A DNA stretch of 64,000 bases from Sulfurimonas paralvinellae (GTDB taxonomy: Bacteria > Campylobacterota > Campylobacteria > Campylobacterales > Sulfurimonadaceae): assembly GCF_014905135.1 (NCBI RefSeq), contig NZ_CP041406.1:1674001-1738000 (forward strand). The letters run 5' to 3'. The translations under genes and the position numbers were made by a program. Shown in pieces: positions 54,947-63,131 of the stretch (its first letter is position 1; every line of letters begins with the position of its first letter). The notes below the pieces were generated by a model, which saw only the letters and a program-made list of their open reading frames with translations, was not told the DNA's origin and did no database searches.

Positions 54947-55897
54947 ATGACAAATAGGAAACTTCTAGAGCAGTTTCGCTCTTTTTACTTTCAAAACTAT
55001 CCTGACGATATGGAGACGCAGATCTCCTACTTTGCTGTCTTTGGCGGACTTGATTGGGATATTGACACAACAAAGCCCATCTCGGAGCTCATTCAAACAC
55101 TCATTTTAGACAACTTTGAAGCCATCGATGCAAAGATGCGTGAGCTTACACTCAATGAAACCATTAACAGAAAACTACTCAAAGCACTTGCAACCGGAGA
55201 CAGACGCATATTTTCAGCTTTTAACAAAGCGGGGCTGAACAACGGAAACGGCGGAGCGGCACTCAACTATCTACAGGAAAAAGGGTTGATCCAACTCGAA
55301 TACTCACGCGAAGAGCATCCACGTGAGAAATACCCAAAGACAAAACTCAAACGCGAAGAGGCACGCCACCGTATCTCTCATAAAGTTCTCTTTACACATC
55401 CCTTCATCCGTTTTTGGTTCTATTTTATCATACCGCATATAAAAGAGATAGAAACAAAAAAATATGATGCTTTTTTAAAGGATTTTGAACTACGCCACAA
55501 CAGTTACACCAGTCTAGTGTATGAAGAGCTCTCAGAGGTACTGCTGAACTACAATCTGCGTGATGCAAACATTATGAGTTCGGGGAGTTACTGGGATGCC
55601 AATCTTGAGATAGATATACTGACACTGACACAAAACGGGCGCATCTATGTCGGCGAATGCAAATGGACAAACCATAAGGTCAATAAAAAAGAGCTGCACA
55701 AGATAAATGACAAGTGTAAAAAACTTGGAATCGAACCGACACAGATAGTTTTTTTCTCGAAACGGGGATTTTCAAATGAACTTAAACAGCTGCAGGGAAC
55801 TTCACTCGCACTCTACAGCAGTGAAGATTTTGAAGCACTTGTCAAAACAAGGCCAAAAGGGAAACTCTATCCGTTAATTACCCGCAATGCCTCATAA
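54947..55897 (+). CDS. DUF234-like protein with PD-(D/E)XK nuclease motif
   Basis: A 316-residue protein with a winged-helix-like part (about 55-150, RKLLKALATGDRRIFSAFNKAGL, ALNYLQEKGLIQLEY), the segment FTHPFIRFWFYFIIPHI, and a C-terminal nuclease-like fold with LEIDILTLTQNGRIYVGECKW (E-x-D...E-C-K). The last two parts match the DUF234 end of archaeal-type ATPases, but the usual N-terminal P-loop ATPase is absent. DNA cleavage is plausible but unproven. Convergent with the J-domain gene, whose end it overlaps by 31 bases. Confidence 0.65.
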   Translation: MTNRKLLEQFRSFYFQNYPDDMETQISYFAVFGGLDWDIDTTKPISELIQTLILDNFEAIDAKMRELTLNETINRKLLKALATGDRRIFSAFNKAGLNNGNGGAALNYLQEKGLIQLEYSREEHPREKYPKTKLKREEARHRISHKVLFTHPFIRFWFYFIIPHIKEIETKKYDAFLKDFELRHNSYTSLVYEELSEVLLNYNLRDANIMSSGSYWDANLEIDILTLTQNGRIYVGECKWTNHKVNKKELHKINDKCKKLGIEPTQIVFFSKRGFSNELKQLQGTSLALYSSEDFEALVKTRPKGKLYPLITRNAS

Positions 55898-56673
55898 GCC
55901 TCACGCAGGAGTTGAAACTTCTGTGTATAGTGCTGTACCATATGGGGTGCTTCATGGATGATCTTATCGGGATGATATACTTTCGTCAATTTTTTATAGC
56001 TTTTTTTCAAGGCATCCTGACTCGCTCCGACAGGACATTCCAAAATCGTATAGAACTCTTTTTTCTCTTCAAGTTCATCCGCTTTGGCCAAATCACCAAA
56101 AGAGAAGTTTGCAAAATCAGAGTAAAGTTTTGACATAAAATGATTGTCATAGGTATATTGAATCTGATAGTGCAGAATATGCCGCTTGTTCAGTGCTTTT
56201 TCAAGTCTTGCTTTGGCTTTATAGGCACTCACATCTATCACCATCGAGATGTCAGTCCCGCGTTCTACATAGACCTCGAGCTGTGAACGGAGATAGTTCG
56301 TCACCCATGCATTCGGAGAGTCCAAAGAGATAAGTACCGTATTTTTATCATAGGCATAAAGATGCACTTTTATGATCTCCGGTTCTTCCATCTTGTCGAG
56401 TTCTATCTTAATAGGCTGTGTGCCGTACTTTAACATAGAACGAAGAAAAAACTCATGATTGAAATCATGAGTGCGTGCATGAAATTTACTCAATTTTCGT
56501 ATAAATTCTTCACGTACGTCTTTTAATGTTTCATTGCGAAAAACAAGGACAGCCTTAGGTAAAAAGAGCATACCTCTTGTGTGTTGATTTAAGAACTCTT
56601 TCATCCACTGGGAATTTAAAGTTTCAAATCCGGTTGTGATGAGAATAAGGTTATTACGTAAAACAATATCCAT
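55867..56673 (-). CDS. Protein with C-terminal J domain (DnaJ-like)
   Basis: 268 residues. The J domain is at the C-terminus (about 205-268): YTILECPVGASQDALKKSYKKLTKVYHPDKI with the HPD motif, then LREAYEALR. Upstream (1-200) is a mixed alpha/beta region with no known domain. The layout is like DjlA but without its N-terminal membrane helix. It should stimulate a DnaK-type chaperone on a specific client. AAAGG precedes the start. Its 3' end overlaps the DUF234-like gene. Confidence 0.82.
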   Translation of the reverse strand: MDIVLRNNLILITTGFETLNSQWMKEFLNQHTRGMLFLPKAVLVFRNETLKDVREEFIRKLSKFHARTHDFNHEFFLRSMLKYGTQPIKIELDKMEEPEIIKVHLYAYDKNTVLISLDSPNAWVTNYLRSQLEVYVERGTDISMVIDVSAYKAKARLEKALNKRHILHYQIQYTYDNHFMSKLYSDFANFSFGDLAKADELEEKKEFYTILECPVGASQDALKKSYKKLTKVYHPDKIIHEAPHMVQHYTQKFQLLREAYEALRVING

Positions 56674-56788
56674 CTACACTGCCTTTTACACATTATTTAT
56701 TATTAGTATAGCAAAAAAAGTTCCACTTATGAAGAAAACTATTCTTGATAATTAAGATAGCTTTGAGATTATTTATAGATATTTTGAG

Positions 56789-56794
56789 TATAAT
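56789..56794 (+). promoter_or_regulatory. -10 box of purF
   Basis: A perfect TATAAT (TTTGAGTATAATTG) 37 bases before the TTG start of purF. No clear -35. Confidence 0.5.
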
Positions 56795-56831
56795 TGCATT
56801 ATTATTTTACTACCCCTTTTAAGGATAAAAT

Positions 56832-58187
56832 TTGCGCGAAAATATGAATGAAAAATGTGCTGTTGTCGGTATTTTTGGTCACGAAGAAGCTTCCAAGTTA
56901 GCTTACTTTTCTCTTCACTCACTGCAGCATCGTGGGCAAGAGGCTGCAGGGATAAGCTCTGCTGACGGCCACAAGGTCCATACTATTAAAGATCGTGGAC
57001 TTGTGATGAAGGTCTTCAATGAAGAGAATCTAAAGACACTCAAAGGCTCTGCAGCTGTAGGTCACACCCGCTATTCGACTGCAGGCGACGACTCCATTTT
57101 AGATGCCCAGCCGGTATTTGCACGCTATGACCTTGGTGAAATGGCAATAGTACATAACGGAAACCTGACAAACGCCGAAGAAGTACGTAACGCTCTTATT
57201 GAAAAAGGTGCTATTTTTCAAACCTTTATGGACACGGAAAATCTTATCCACCTTATTGCAAAAAGCATGAAAGAGCATCTGCTTGACAGAATCATCGATG
57301 CCGTTCAAAGAATAGAAGGGGCATTTTCTTTGGTATTTTTAAGCCGGACAAAAATGTTTGCAATGCGTGACAGATTTGGATTTCGTCCACTCAGTCTCGG
57401 TCGTCTTCCAAACGGTGGCTACATCGTAGCAAGTGAAACTTGTGCTTTTGACTTGGTCGGTGCAACATTCATTCGTGATGTCGAACCGGGTGAACTTCTT
57501 GTTTTCGAAGAGGGAAAAGCACCACAAAGTATCAAAATTTACGAGCCACAGCCAAAACACTGTATCTTTGAGTATGTTTACTTCGCACGTCCCGACTCTT
57601 CGGTTTTTGGTCAGTCTGTCTATGAAACACGTAAAAACATGGGAAAAGAGCTCGCGCGCATCGAGCCTGTTGAAGCCGATTTAGTTGTCCCTGTTCCAGA
57701 CGGCGGTGTTCCGGCAGCTATCGGATATGCCCAAGAGAGCAAGATCCCTTATGAGATGGGAATAATGCGAAACCACTACATCGGCCGCACATTCATCGAG
57801 CCGACACAAGAGATGCGTGACCTGAAAGTAAAGATGAAACTCTCTCCGATGACAGACATCATCAAAGGCAAACGCGTCATTGTTGTTGATGACTCCATTG
57901 TCCGTGGTACAACATCAAAACGTATCATCCGTATGCTTAAAGAGGCAGGAGCTTCTGAAGTGCATATGCGAATCTCATCTCCACCAACAACAGATCCATG
58001 TTACTATGGTGTTGATACTCCGGATAAAGACAAACTCATCGCCGCAAATATGAGCACACAAGAGATCTGTGAATTTATAGAAGCGGATTCTCTCGCTTAT
58101 CTTGATGAAGCATCTCTGCTTAGAAGTGTCAATGCAACAGATGAGAGCTACTGTACTGCTTGTTTTACAGGTAAATACATCGTTTAA
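56832..58187 (+). CDS. purF: Amidophosphoribosyltransferase
   Basis: A 451-residue PurF that makes phosphoribosylamine from PRPP and glutamine, the first step of purine synthesis. It has the N-terminal glutaminase domain (nucleophile Cys in MNEKCAVVGIFG, HRGQEAAGI, VGHTRYSTAG) and the phosphoribosyltransferase domain with the PRPP loop VIVVDDSIVRGTTSKRI. The start is placed at TTG 56832 because AAGGAT is five bases upstream; an ATG four codons later has no site at normal spacing. The peptide before Cys is probably removed. Overlaps the radical SAM gene (TAATG). Confidence 0.94.
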   Translation: MRENMNEKCAVVGIFGHEEASKLAYFSLHSLQHRGQEAAGISSADGHKVHTIKDRGLVMKVFNEENLKTLKGSAAVGHTRYSTAGDDSILDAQPVFARYDLGEMAIVHNGNLTNAEEVRNALIEKGAIFQTFMDTENLIHLIAKSMKEHLLDRIIDAVQRIEGAFSLVFLSRTKMFAMRDRFGFRPLSLGRLPNGGYIVASETCAFDLVGATFIRDVEPGELLVFEEGKAPQSIKIYEPQPKHCIFEYVYFARPDSSVFGQSVYETRKNMGKELARIEPVEADLVVPVPDGGVPAAIGYAQESKIPYEMGIMRNHYIGRTFIEPTQEMRDLKVKMKLSPMTDIIKGKRVIVVDDSIVRGTTSKRIIRMLKEAGASEVHMRISSPPTTDPCYYGVDTPDKDKLIAANMSTQEICEFIEADSLAYLDEASLLRSVNATDESYCTACFTGKYIV

Positions 58188-59146
58188 TGAAGCAAATCTA
58201 TACATATGGCAGCTACCTGCGTGAGAAGTTTGGTGCCAAAGTTTACAAAGTCGGCATCAACATCTCCGGTTTCACCTGTCCAAATATCGACGGGACTGTA
58301 GCAAAAGGCGGCTGTACTTTTTGTGAAAACGACTCATTTTCGGCAAGTACGGATGAAGTTCAAGAGCTCAAAGGTTTTCACCTTAATCTTGATTCAACAG
58401 AAAATCCTTTCTTACAAAAGCAGCTGCTGCAACTGCAGCAACAGTTCGATGCCATTTCCAAACGACAAAAAAATGAGTATGGTGCCCAAAAATTTCTCGT
58501 CTATTTTCAATCATTTACAAACACCTATGCTCCCTTTGAGACACTCAAAGCACTCTATGAAAAAGCACTCTCTTTTGATGATGTCATCGGTCTTAGCATC
58601 GGTACACGCTCAGACAGTATCACCGATGAAACACTTACATACCTCAGTGATATTGCAAAAACAAAAGAGATCTGGATAGAGTTCGGCATACAGTCGGTAT
58701 ATGACAAGACATTACAAAGGATCAACAGAGGCCACGACAGTGCCAATGTCAAAGAATGGATAATGAAGTCCAAAGATGCCGGATTGAATGTTTGCGGTCA
58801 TCTGATCTTCGGTCTTCCCGATGAAACGCAGGAGATGATGCTTGAAACTGCAAAAGAGGCTTATAACTGGAGAATTGATTCTGTCAAGTATCATCCACTT
58901 TACGTCGTAAAACGTACCGCTCTTGCCAATGAATATACTCGTGGAGAGTTTAAGCCTATCAGCGAAGAACTCTACATCGATACACTTATAAAAGCTTTAC
59001 AGATGAAACCCGAAAATGTAAGTGTGCAAAGAATAACAGCGGGGATCAATGATGATTCTCTCTTAGCGCCGCAGTGGTGTCGAGATAAAAATGAGCAGAT
59101 CAAACACATCAATCATGCGTTCAAAAAGATAGGTCTCAAATACTAA
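58187..59146 (+). CDS. TIGR01212-type radical SAM protein (YhcC-like)
   Basis: A 319-residue radical SAM enzyme. The cluster motif is C-P-N-I-D-G-T-V-A-K-G-G-C-T-F-C, the spaced form typical of the YhcC family, with YGSYLREKFG at the start, FLVYFQSFTNTYAP, IGTRSDSI, and WIEFGIQSVYDKTLQRINRGHD. Substrate not established; related proteins modify tRNA. It starts in TAATG with the purF stop, so it is co-translated. No clear terminator after it. Confidence 0.88.
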   Translation: MKQIYTYGSYLREKFGAKVYKVGINISGFTCPNIDGTVAKGGCTFCENDSFSASTDEVQELKGFHLNLDSTENPFLQKQLLQLQQQFDAISKRQKNEYGAQKFLVYFQSFTNTYAPFETLKALYEKALSFDDVIGLSIGTRSDSITDETLTYLSDIAKTKEIWIEFGIQSVYDKTLQRINRGHDSANVKEWIMKSKDAGLNVCGHLIFGLPDETQEMMLETAKEAYNWRIDSVKYHPLYVVKRTALANEYTRGEFKPISEELYIDTLIKALQMKPENVSVQRITAGINDDSLLAPQWCRDKNEQIKHINHAFKKIGLKY

Positions 59147-59161
59147 AAGAGTCTCACTCTG

Positions 59162-59707
59162 CTAATGTCCCCAAACTTTTGCAAATTGTGCCGTAGAGCT
59201 AAAATAAGGCGGATAGTCGAAATAGACTCGAAAGCGTTTTGATTCTCCAGGTTTAAGATTTTTTGCTACGATGAACTCTTTTTCAATTGTCTGCGGCTTG
59301 TTAGACATTCCCAGACCGCTAGAGAAAAATGACATAATTCCATTTGGTTTATAGAAATTACCGCCTTTTACATTTCCCGTTGCATGCCCTTTATTTACCA
59401 GTTTAATATCAAAGGTCACTTTCCCTATAGGATAGTTTCCGACATTGGTGACAATACCCGTATAGATGATTTTTTCTGTACTTAAAAGACGTTTGTTCTG
59501 CATTTTACTGAGTGTGACTTTCTTTGTATATTTATCAACTACAAAAACGGAAAAGACTGCTAAAAAGGCACTGATGAGAGCAGTTGAAAAGAGCATGGAG
59601 TACTTCATTTTATCGTCTTTTTGTTGCAGTGATGCAGCGACACCACCTATAAAGATAAGCAGAATGACCCCAAGTACCAGATAGTGCCAAATATTAAAGA
59701 GTATCAT
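59162..59707 (-). CDS. DUF2393-type membrane protein (second copy)
   Basis: 181 residues with two N-terminal TM helices (LVLGVILLIFIGGVAASL, MLFSTALISAFLAVFSVFV) and a basic loop between, then a periplasmic beta domain (about 75-181) with GIVTNVGNYPIGKVTFDIKLVN. It matches the Campylobacterota-only DUF2393 as I know it; the function is unknown. Its start overlaps the stop of its paralogue by four bases. Confidence 0.7.
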   Translation of the reverse strand: MILFNIWHYLVLGVILLIFIGGVAASLQQKDDKMKYSMLFSTALISAFLAVFSVFVVDKYTKKVTLSKMQNKRLLSTEKIIYTGIVTNVGNYPIGKVTFDIKLVNKGHATGNVKGGNFYKPNGIMSFFSSGLGMSNKPQTIEKEFIVAKNLKPGESKRFRVYFDYPPYFSSTAQFAKVWGH

Positions 59708-60216
59708 TTACAATTCGCTCCCAGTGAAATATTGTAATCTCGTTTATATGTAAAAGGTTCGACAATAATTTTAAATTCTTTTGTCTGCCCTTTTTTGATA
59801 TCTTCTTCAACTATCGACATCTTAGCAAAAGGCTTTAATCTATATATGTAATTCTTATATTTATTTGCTGTCACTTTATAGACATTTGCGGTAATCTTGC
59901 AGGATTTAAAATCAAACTTCGAATCATTGGTAATAGTGCCTTTAACGACAACTGCCTGAGAAAAATTGAGTTTTTTCTGTGAGACAAGCTCTGTATGATT
60001 TTTAAAAAGAAATTTATGCATCTGCATGTAACCGAGTGTCGGTCCGAGTAAAAACACAGCAAAGGCAAGCAGTACAAAAAAGATAGCCAAAGTCAGCTTT
60101 CTTCGTAACAAAACCGCCAAGATGATAAAAAGTACAAAAAGCGCGATAACAGAACCAAAAAGAATGTAATCATAAGGTATGAGCCCATCTATAAAGTTCT
60201 GCAGCTTTATCTTCAT
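59704..60216 (-). CDS. DUF2393-type membrane protein (first copy)
   Basis: 170 residues with two N-terminal TM helices (about 18-38 and 45-65) and a periplasmic domain with VVKGTITNDSKFDFKSCKITANVYK. It shares the layout of the next gene (two TM helices, then a G-x-I/V-T-N beta domain), so the two look like diverged tandem copies. Function unknown. Follows hisIE by nine bases on the same strand. Confidence 0.7.
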   Translation of the reverse strand: MKIKLQNFIDGLIPYDYILFGSVIALFVLFIILAVLLRRKLTLAIFFVLLAFAVFLLGPTLGYMQMHKFLFKNHTELVSQKKLNFSQAVVVKGTITNDSKFDFKSCKITANVYKVTANKYKNYIYRLKPFAKMSIVEEDIKKGQTKEFKIIVEPFTYKRDYNISLGANCK

Positions 60217-60225
60217 AGAAATCTT

Positions 60226-60906
60226 TTACGCTTCTCTTGAATTTTTTTCAGCAATACCGCTTATACCAAAACGGCGTGCAAGTTCTTGTTTGATTCTATC
60301 CGGTGAGATATTCTTAGAAGCAAGAGCAACAAGCATATGGTAGGTAAGATCTGCTGCTTCATAGACCATTTCAGCTTCATCATCATCTTTATGTGCAAAA
60401 CAGTACTCACCGGCTTCTTCCACGACTTTTTTCAAAATCGTATTTTCACCTTTTGAGAGTAGTTTCGCAGTCCATGATGTCTCAGGATCCGCACTCTTTC
60501 TCTCTTGAATCGTATGGTAAAGTGTATCTATCACACCGTAAGTATTATTGAGATTCACTTCAACCTCACTCTCTACTTCCCCACTCTCAAGCTCCGTAAA
60601 AAAACATGATCTGCGTCCTGTATGGCACGCTACACCGTTTTGCTTCACCTTAATGAGCAGTGTGTCATTATCACAGTCGATATTAAACGACTTTATCTCT
60701 TGTGTATGTCCGCTGCTCTCACCTTTTTTCCAGATACGTTGTTTTGAACGGGAAAAATAGTGCGCGATTTTTGTTTTGAGAGAAAGCTCTAATGCTTCAC
60801 GATCCATATAAGCCATCATCAACACTTCATTTGTCTCAGCATCCTGAACAATGACAGGGAGAAGATCCTGCTTCTGCCAGTCGACTCTATTTAAAACTTC
60901 ATCCAT
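60226..60906 (-). CDS. hisIE: Bifunctional phosphoribosyl-AMP cyclohydrolase/phosphoribosyl-ATP pyrophosphatase
   Basis: A 226-residue fusion acting in steps 2 and 3 of histidine synthesis. The HisI domain (1-120) has VLMMAYMDREAL, SGHTQ, CDNDTLLIKVKQNGVACHTGRRSCFF with its zinc Cys. The HisE domain (about 130-226) has LYHTIQERK, SWTAKLL, EEAGEYCFAHKD, and EAADLTYHMLV. The start at 60906 (MDEVLNRVDW) is preferred to a longer frame within the SPFH gene; only two bases separate it from that stop. Confidence 0.94.
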   Translation of the reverse strand: MDEVLNRVDWQKQDLLPVIVQDAETNEVLMMAYMDREALELSLKTKIAHYFSRSKQRIWKKGESSGHTQEIKSFNIDCDNDTLLIKVKQNGVACHTGRRSCFFTELESGEVESEVEVNLNNTYGVIDTLYHTIQERKSADPETSWTAKLLSKGENTILKKVVEEAGEYCFAHKDDDEAEMVYEAADLTYHMLVALASKNISPDRIKQELARRFGISGIAEKNSREA

Positions 60907-60908
60907 CT

Positions 60909-61997
60909 CTATTTCGCCGTCGTTCTTTGCTTCGCGTTTTTCATATCTACCCATATATTTGGAGTAGAACCGCCAGGTGTTAAGAAGATCTTCGCATCTT
61001 TATTCTCACGCAATGCGTCATTGAACTTGTTCTGAACTTTCATCTGCTCTAACTGCAACAGTTTCGGTGTCAAAGATTTCGCTATTGCAATGTTTGCTGC
61101 TGCATTTGCTTTGGCTTCTATTGTGATGGCATCTGCTTTACCTTGCGCTTCGATTCTCGCTTTTTGTGCAATACCCTGTGCTTCTGCCGCTTTTTTGAGA
61201 GCCTCTTGTTTTGCACGCTGCACTTCCTGCTCAGCACGCTGCACTTCTTGTTTTGCTATCTGAACACGTTCAATCTGATCTTTTACTTTTTGCGGTAGAA
61301 TGATGTCACGAAGCTGAATAGACTGTAAAATTACTGGTTTGTTCTTCAATCCGTCAACACTTTTGCGAATCCCCTCTTCTATCTCGGTAGCAACTTTATT
61401 TCTGATAGTCGGCAGTGACTCAGCATCATATTTACCAATGACATTACGAACAATATCACGCACAACAGGGTTGATTATCTTATCTTCCCAGCTAAATCCC
61501 CAGTTAGAGATCGTTTGTGCTGCAAACTGAGCATTAAGTCTATACTGCACCGTCAATTCGATTGAAACAGGAAGACCGCGTTTATCTAAAACAGTTACTG
61601 CAGGTTTTGTAATGATCCCAGAATTTGTTCTCATACTTACCTCATTGCGTGAGACATAGTTGATGATACGCACTTTTGTATCAACCGTATAAACCTTTTG
61701 AATGATAGGAATGATAAAATGCAGTCCCGGTAATAGTGCCTGATCCTGATACTTTCCGTTTGTGCTTAAAATACCGCGCTCACCCTCTTCAATGATGGTA
61801 AATGGTTTTGCCAATACTAAAACAACGACAACAGCGACTAAAAAGTACATTAGTGCCGCTTTACCACCGCCGAAGTTGAAGTTCATATTTGGCATCTGTG
61901 GACCATTTGATCCCCCGTTACTACCTGAGTTCGACTGTTTAAAACCGCCGCCCTCGCTCTTTTTTTTGTTAAAATAATCGTTCATATCTGAAGCCAT
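60909..61997 (-). CDS. SPFH/prohibitin (HflC-like) membrane protein
   Basis: A 362-residue protein: a Gly/Asn/Ser-rich cytoplasmic N-terminus (about 5-40), one TM helix (LMYFLVAVVVVLVLA), an SPFH domain (about 65-230: FTIIEEGERGILS, LPGLHFIIPIIQKVY, RDIILPQKVKDQIERVQIAK), then a long coiled coil with QEVQRAEQEVQRAKQEALKKAAEAQGIAQKA. SPFH proteins form membrane cages that often regulate the FtsH protease. The start at 61997 has GAGGAT ten bases upstream; ATG at 62021 would add eight residues. Confidence 0.85.
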   Translation of the reverse strand: MASDMNDYFNKKKSEGGGFKQSNSGSNGGSNGPQMPNMNFNFGGGKAALMYFLVAVVVVLVLAKPFTIIEEGERGILSTNGKYQDQALLPGLHFIIPIIQKVYTVDTKVRIINYVSRNEVSMRTNSGIITKPAVTVLDKRGLPVSIELTVQYRLNAQFAAQTISNWGFSWEDKIINPVVRDIVRNVIGKYDAESLPTIRNKVATEIEEGIRKSVDGLKNKPVILQSIQLRDIILPQKVKDQIERVQIAKQEVQRAEQEVQRAKQEALKKAAEAQGIAQKARIEAQGKADAITIEAKANAAANIAIAKSLTPKLLQLEQMKVQNKFNDALRENKDAKIFLTPGGSTPNIWVDMKNAKQRTTAK

Positions 61998-62033
61998 TAA
62001 TATATTATCCTCTTTTTTCATTGCATTTTCTGC

Positions 62034-62960
62034 TTATAATTCATCAACATACGTTAAGTAATGCTCATATTTTTTGTTTCTTCCAAAGACGATATCGAAA
62101 TACGAACTTTGGATAATAGCCGTTATCTCACCGCGTGAGCCTATCCCTATCTCTCTTGCATCAACCACAGCAATAGGTGTGATCTCTGCAGCCGTTCCTG
62201 TTAAGAACGCTTCATCTGCCACATAGACTTCTTCACGTGTGATACGGCGGCGTGTTACTGTGTAACCCATATCTTCTGCCATCTCAATGACCATTTTTTG
62301 TGTGATTGAAGCCAATGCATTATCACTAGGCGGCGTGATGATCTCACCGTCTTTTATCATAAAGAATGCCGCACCGCTCGCTTCTGCCACATACCCCTGA
62401 TCGTCAAGCAGAAGTGCTTCATCGTAACCGCAGTCAATAGCTTCATATTTTGCCATTTGCGAGTTGAGATAGTTTGCCGTTGCTTTTGCTTTCCCCATAT
62501 TTGAAGTATTTGCAGGACGTGTCATAGATACAATTTTGAGTCTAATACCTTTACGCATTCCCTCTTCACCAAGGTAAGCACCCCACTCCCATGCAGCAAC
62601 AGCCGTTTCAACAGGAGCATCTTTATGGTACAGACCCATTACACCGTAACCCAAAAATGAGAAAGGACGAAGATAGACATTATCGCCGGTAAATTCATTT
62701 TTACGCACAAGTTCTATCTGTGCAAGATTGAGTTCCTCAACTGTGTAAGGAATGTTAATGAGTGTCATCTTTGCAGACTCTTTGAGTCTTTTTGTGTGAT
62801 CGTTCAAGCGGAATATTGCATAGCCTCTGTCTGTTTTATAGGCTTTCGTACCCTCGATAACACCATTTCCATAGTGAATAGTATGCGTGAGCACATGCAC
62901 TTTCGCATCGTCCCATGCTACAAATTTTCCATTCATCCAAATATATTTGGCTGCGTCCAT
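62034..62960 (-). CDS. ilvE: Branched-chain amino acid aminotransferase
   Basis: A 308-residue class IV PLP aminotransferase performing the last step of valine, leucine and isoleucine synthesis. It has IWMNGKFVAWDDAKVHVLTHTIHYG, RPFSFLGYGVMG, the Lys region GKAKATANYLNSQ, ALLLDDQGYVAEASGAAFF, and LTGTAAEITPI. Full length. GGAG precedes the start. It is first in the minus-strand ilvE-SPFH-hisIE-DUF2393 run; a TAAAAT-type -10 lies within the 60 bases upstream. Confidence 0.95.
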   Translation of the reverse strand: MDAAKYIWMNGKFVAWDDAKVHVLTHTIHYGNGVIEGTKAYKTDRGYAIFRLNDHTKRLKESAKMTLINIPYTVEELNLAQIELVRKNEFTGDNVYLRPFSFLGYGVMGLYHKDAPVETAVAAWEWGAYLGEEGMRKGIRLKIVSMTRPANTSNMGKAKATANYLNSQMAKYEAIDCGYDEALLLDDQGYVAEASGAAFFMIKDGEIITPPSDNALASITQKMVIEMAEDMGYTVTRRRITREEVYVADEAFLTGTAAEITPIAVVDAREIGIGSRGEITAIIQSSYFDIVFGRNKKYEHYLTYVDEL

Positions 62961-63058
62961 AAATTCTCCAAGCTGTTGATATTTTATAATTGTTGCTATT
63001 TTATCTAAAATGGTATTTACATTGTATTAAGGAGTATAAGGATTAAAGGTATTTAATC

Positions 63059-63084
63059 ATAAAGCCCTTTAGAGAGGGCTTTAT
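63059..63084 (-). terminator. Intrinsic terminator of the porin gene
   Basis: A perfect 10-bp inverted repeat (63059-63068 and 63075-63084, loop TTAGAG) lies about 48 bases past the porin stop. On the minus strand the stem ends in TTTATGATT. The remainder of 62961-63131 shows only the ilvE upstream region. Confidence 0.65.
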
Positions 63085-63131
63085 CTGATTAAACAATAAG
63101 GGGAAATGAAATTTTAAAATTTGCGTTTATG

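Larger units (their letters stand above)
1390..62891. repeat. Dispersed octamer TGCGTGAG (36 copies, both strands)
   Basis: Copies found by hand. Plus orientation starts: 1390, 8548, 19288, 19370, 19839, 20739, 23988, 35277, 42080, 42433, 43882, 46111, 53006, 53947, 55137, 58218, 61646, 62884. Reverse orientation (CTCACGCA) starts: 1853, 2756, 9107, 10319, 15153, 21407, 21992, 26867, 28772, 30511, 37625, 50065, 50098, 53165, 54497, 54788, 55900, 61005. Eight more sites keep GCGTGAG with another first base. All copies lie within genes, in several frames. About one copy would be expected by base composition. See findings. Confidence 0.8.

Noticed and set aside
59144-59162. Small inverted repeat AGAGT/ACTCT between the radical SAM and DUF2393 genes
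   Set aside because: Five-bp stem without a T run on either strand; too weak to call a terminator.
1390-62891. Octamer TGCGTGAG as a Chi or KOPS-type polarised motif
   Set aside because: The 18/18 split between strands in 64 kb gives no polarity, which those motifs should show away from the origin and terminus.
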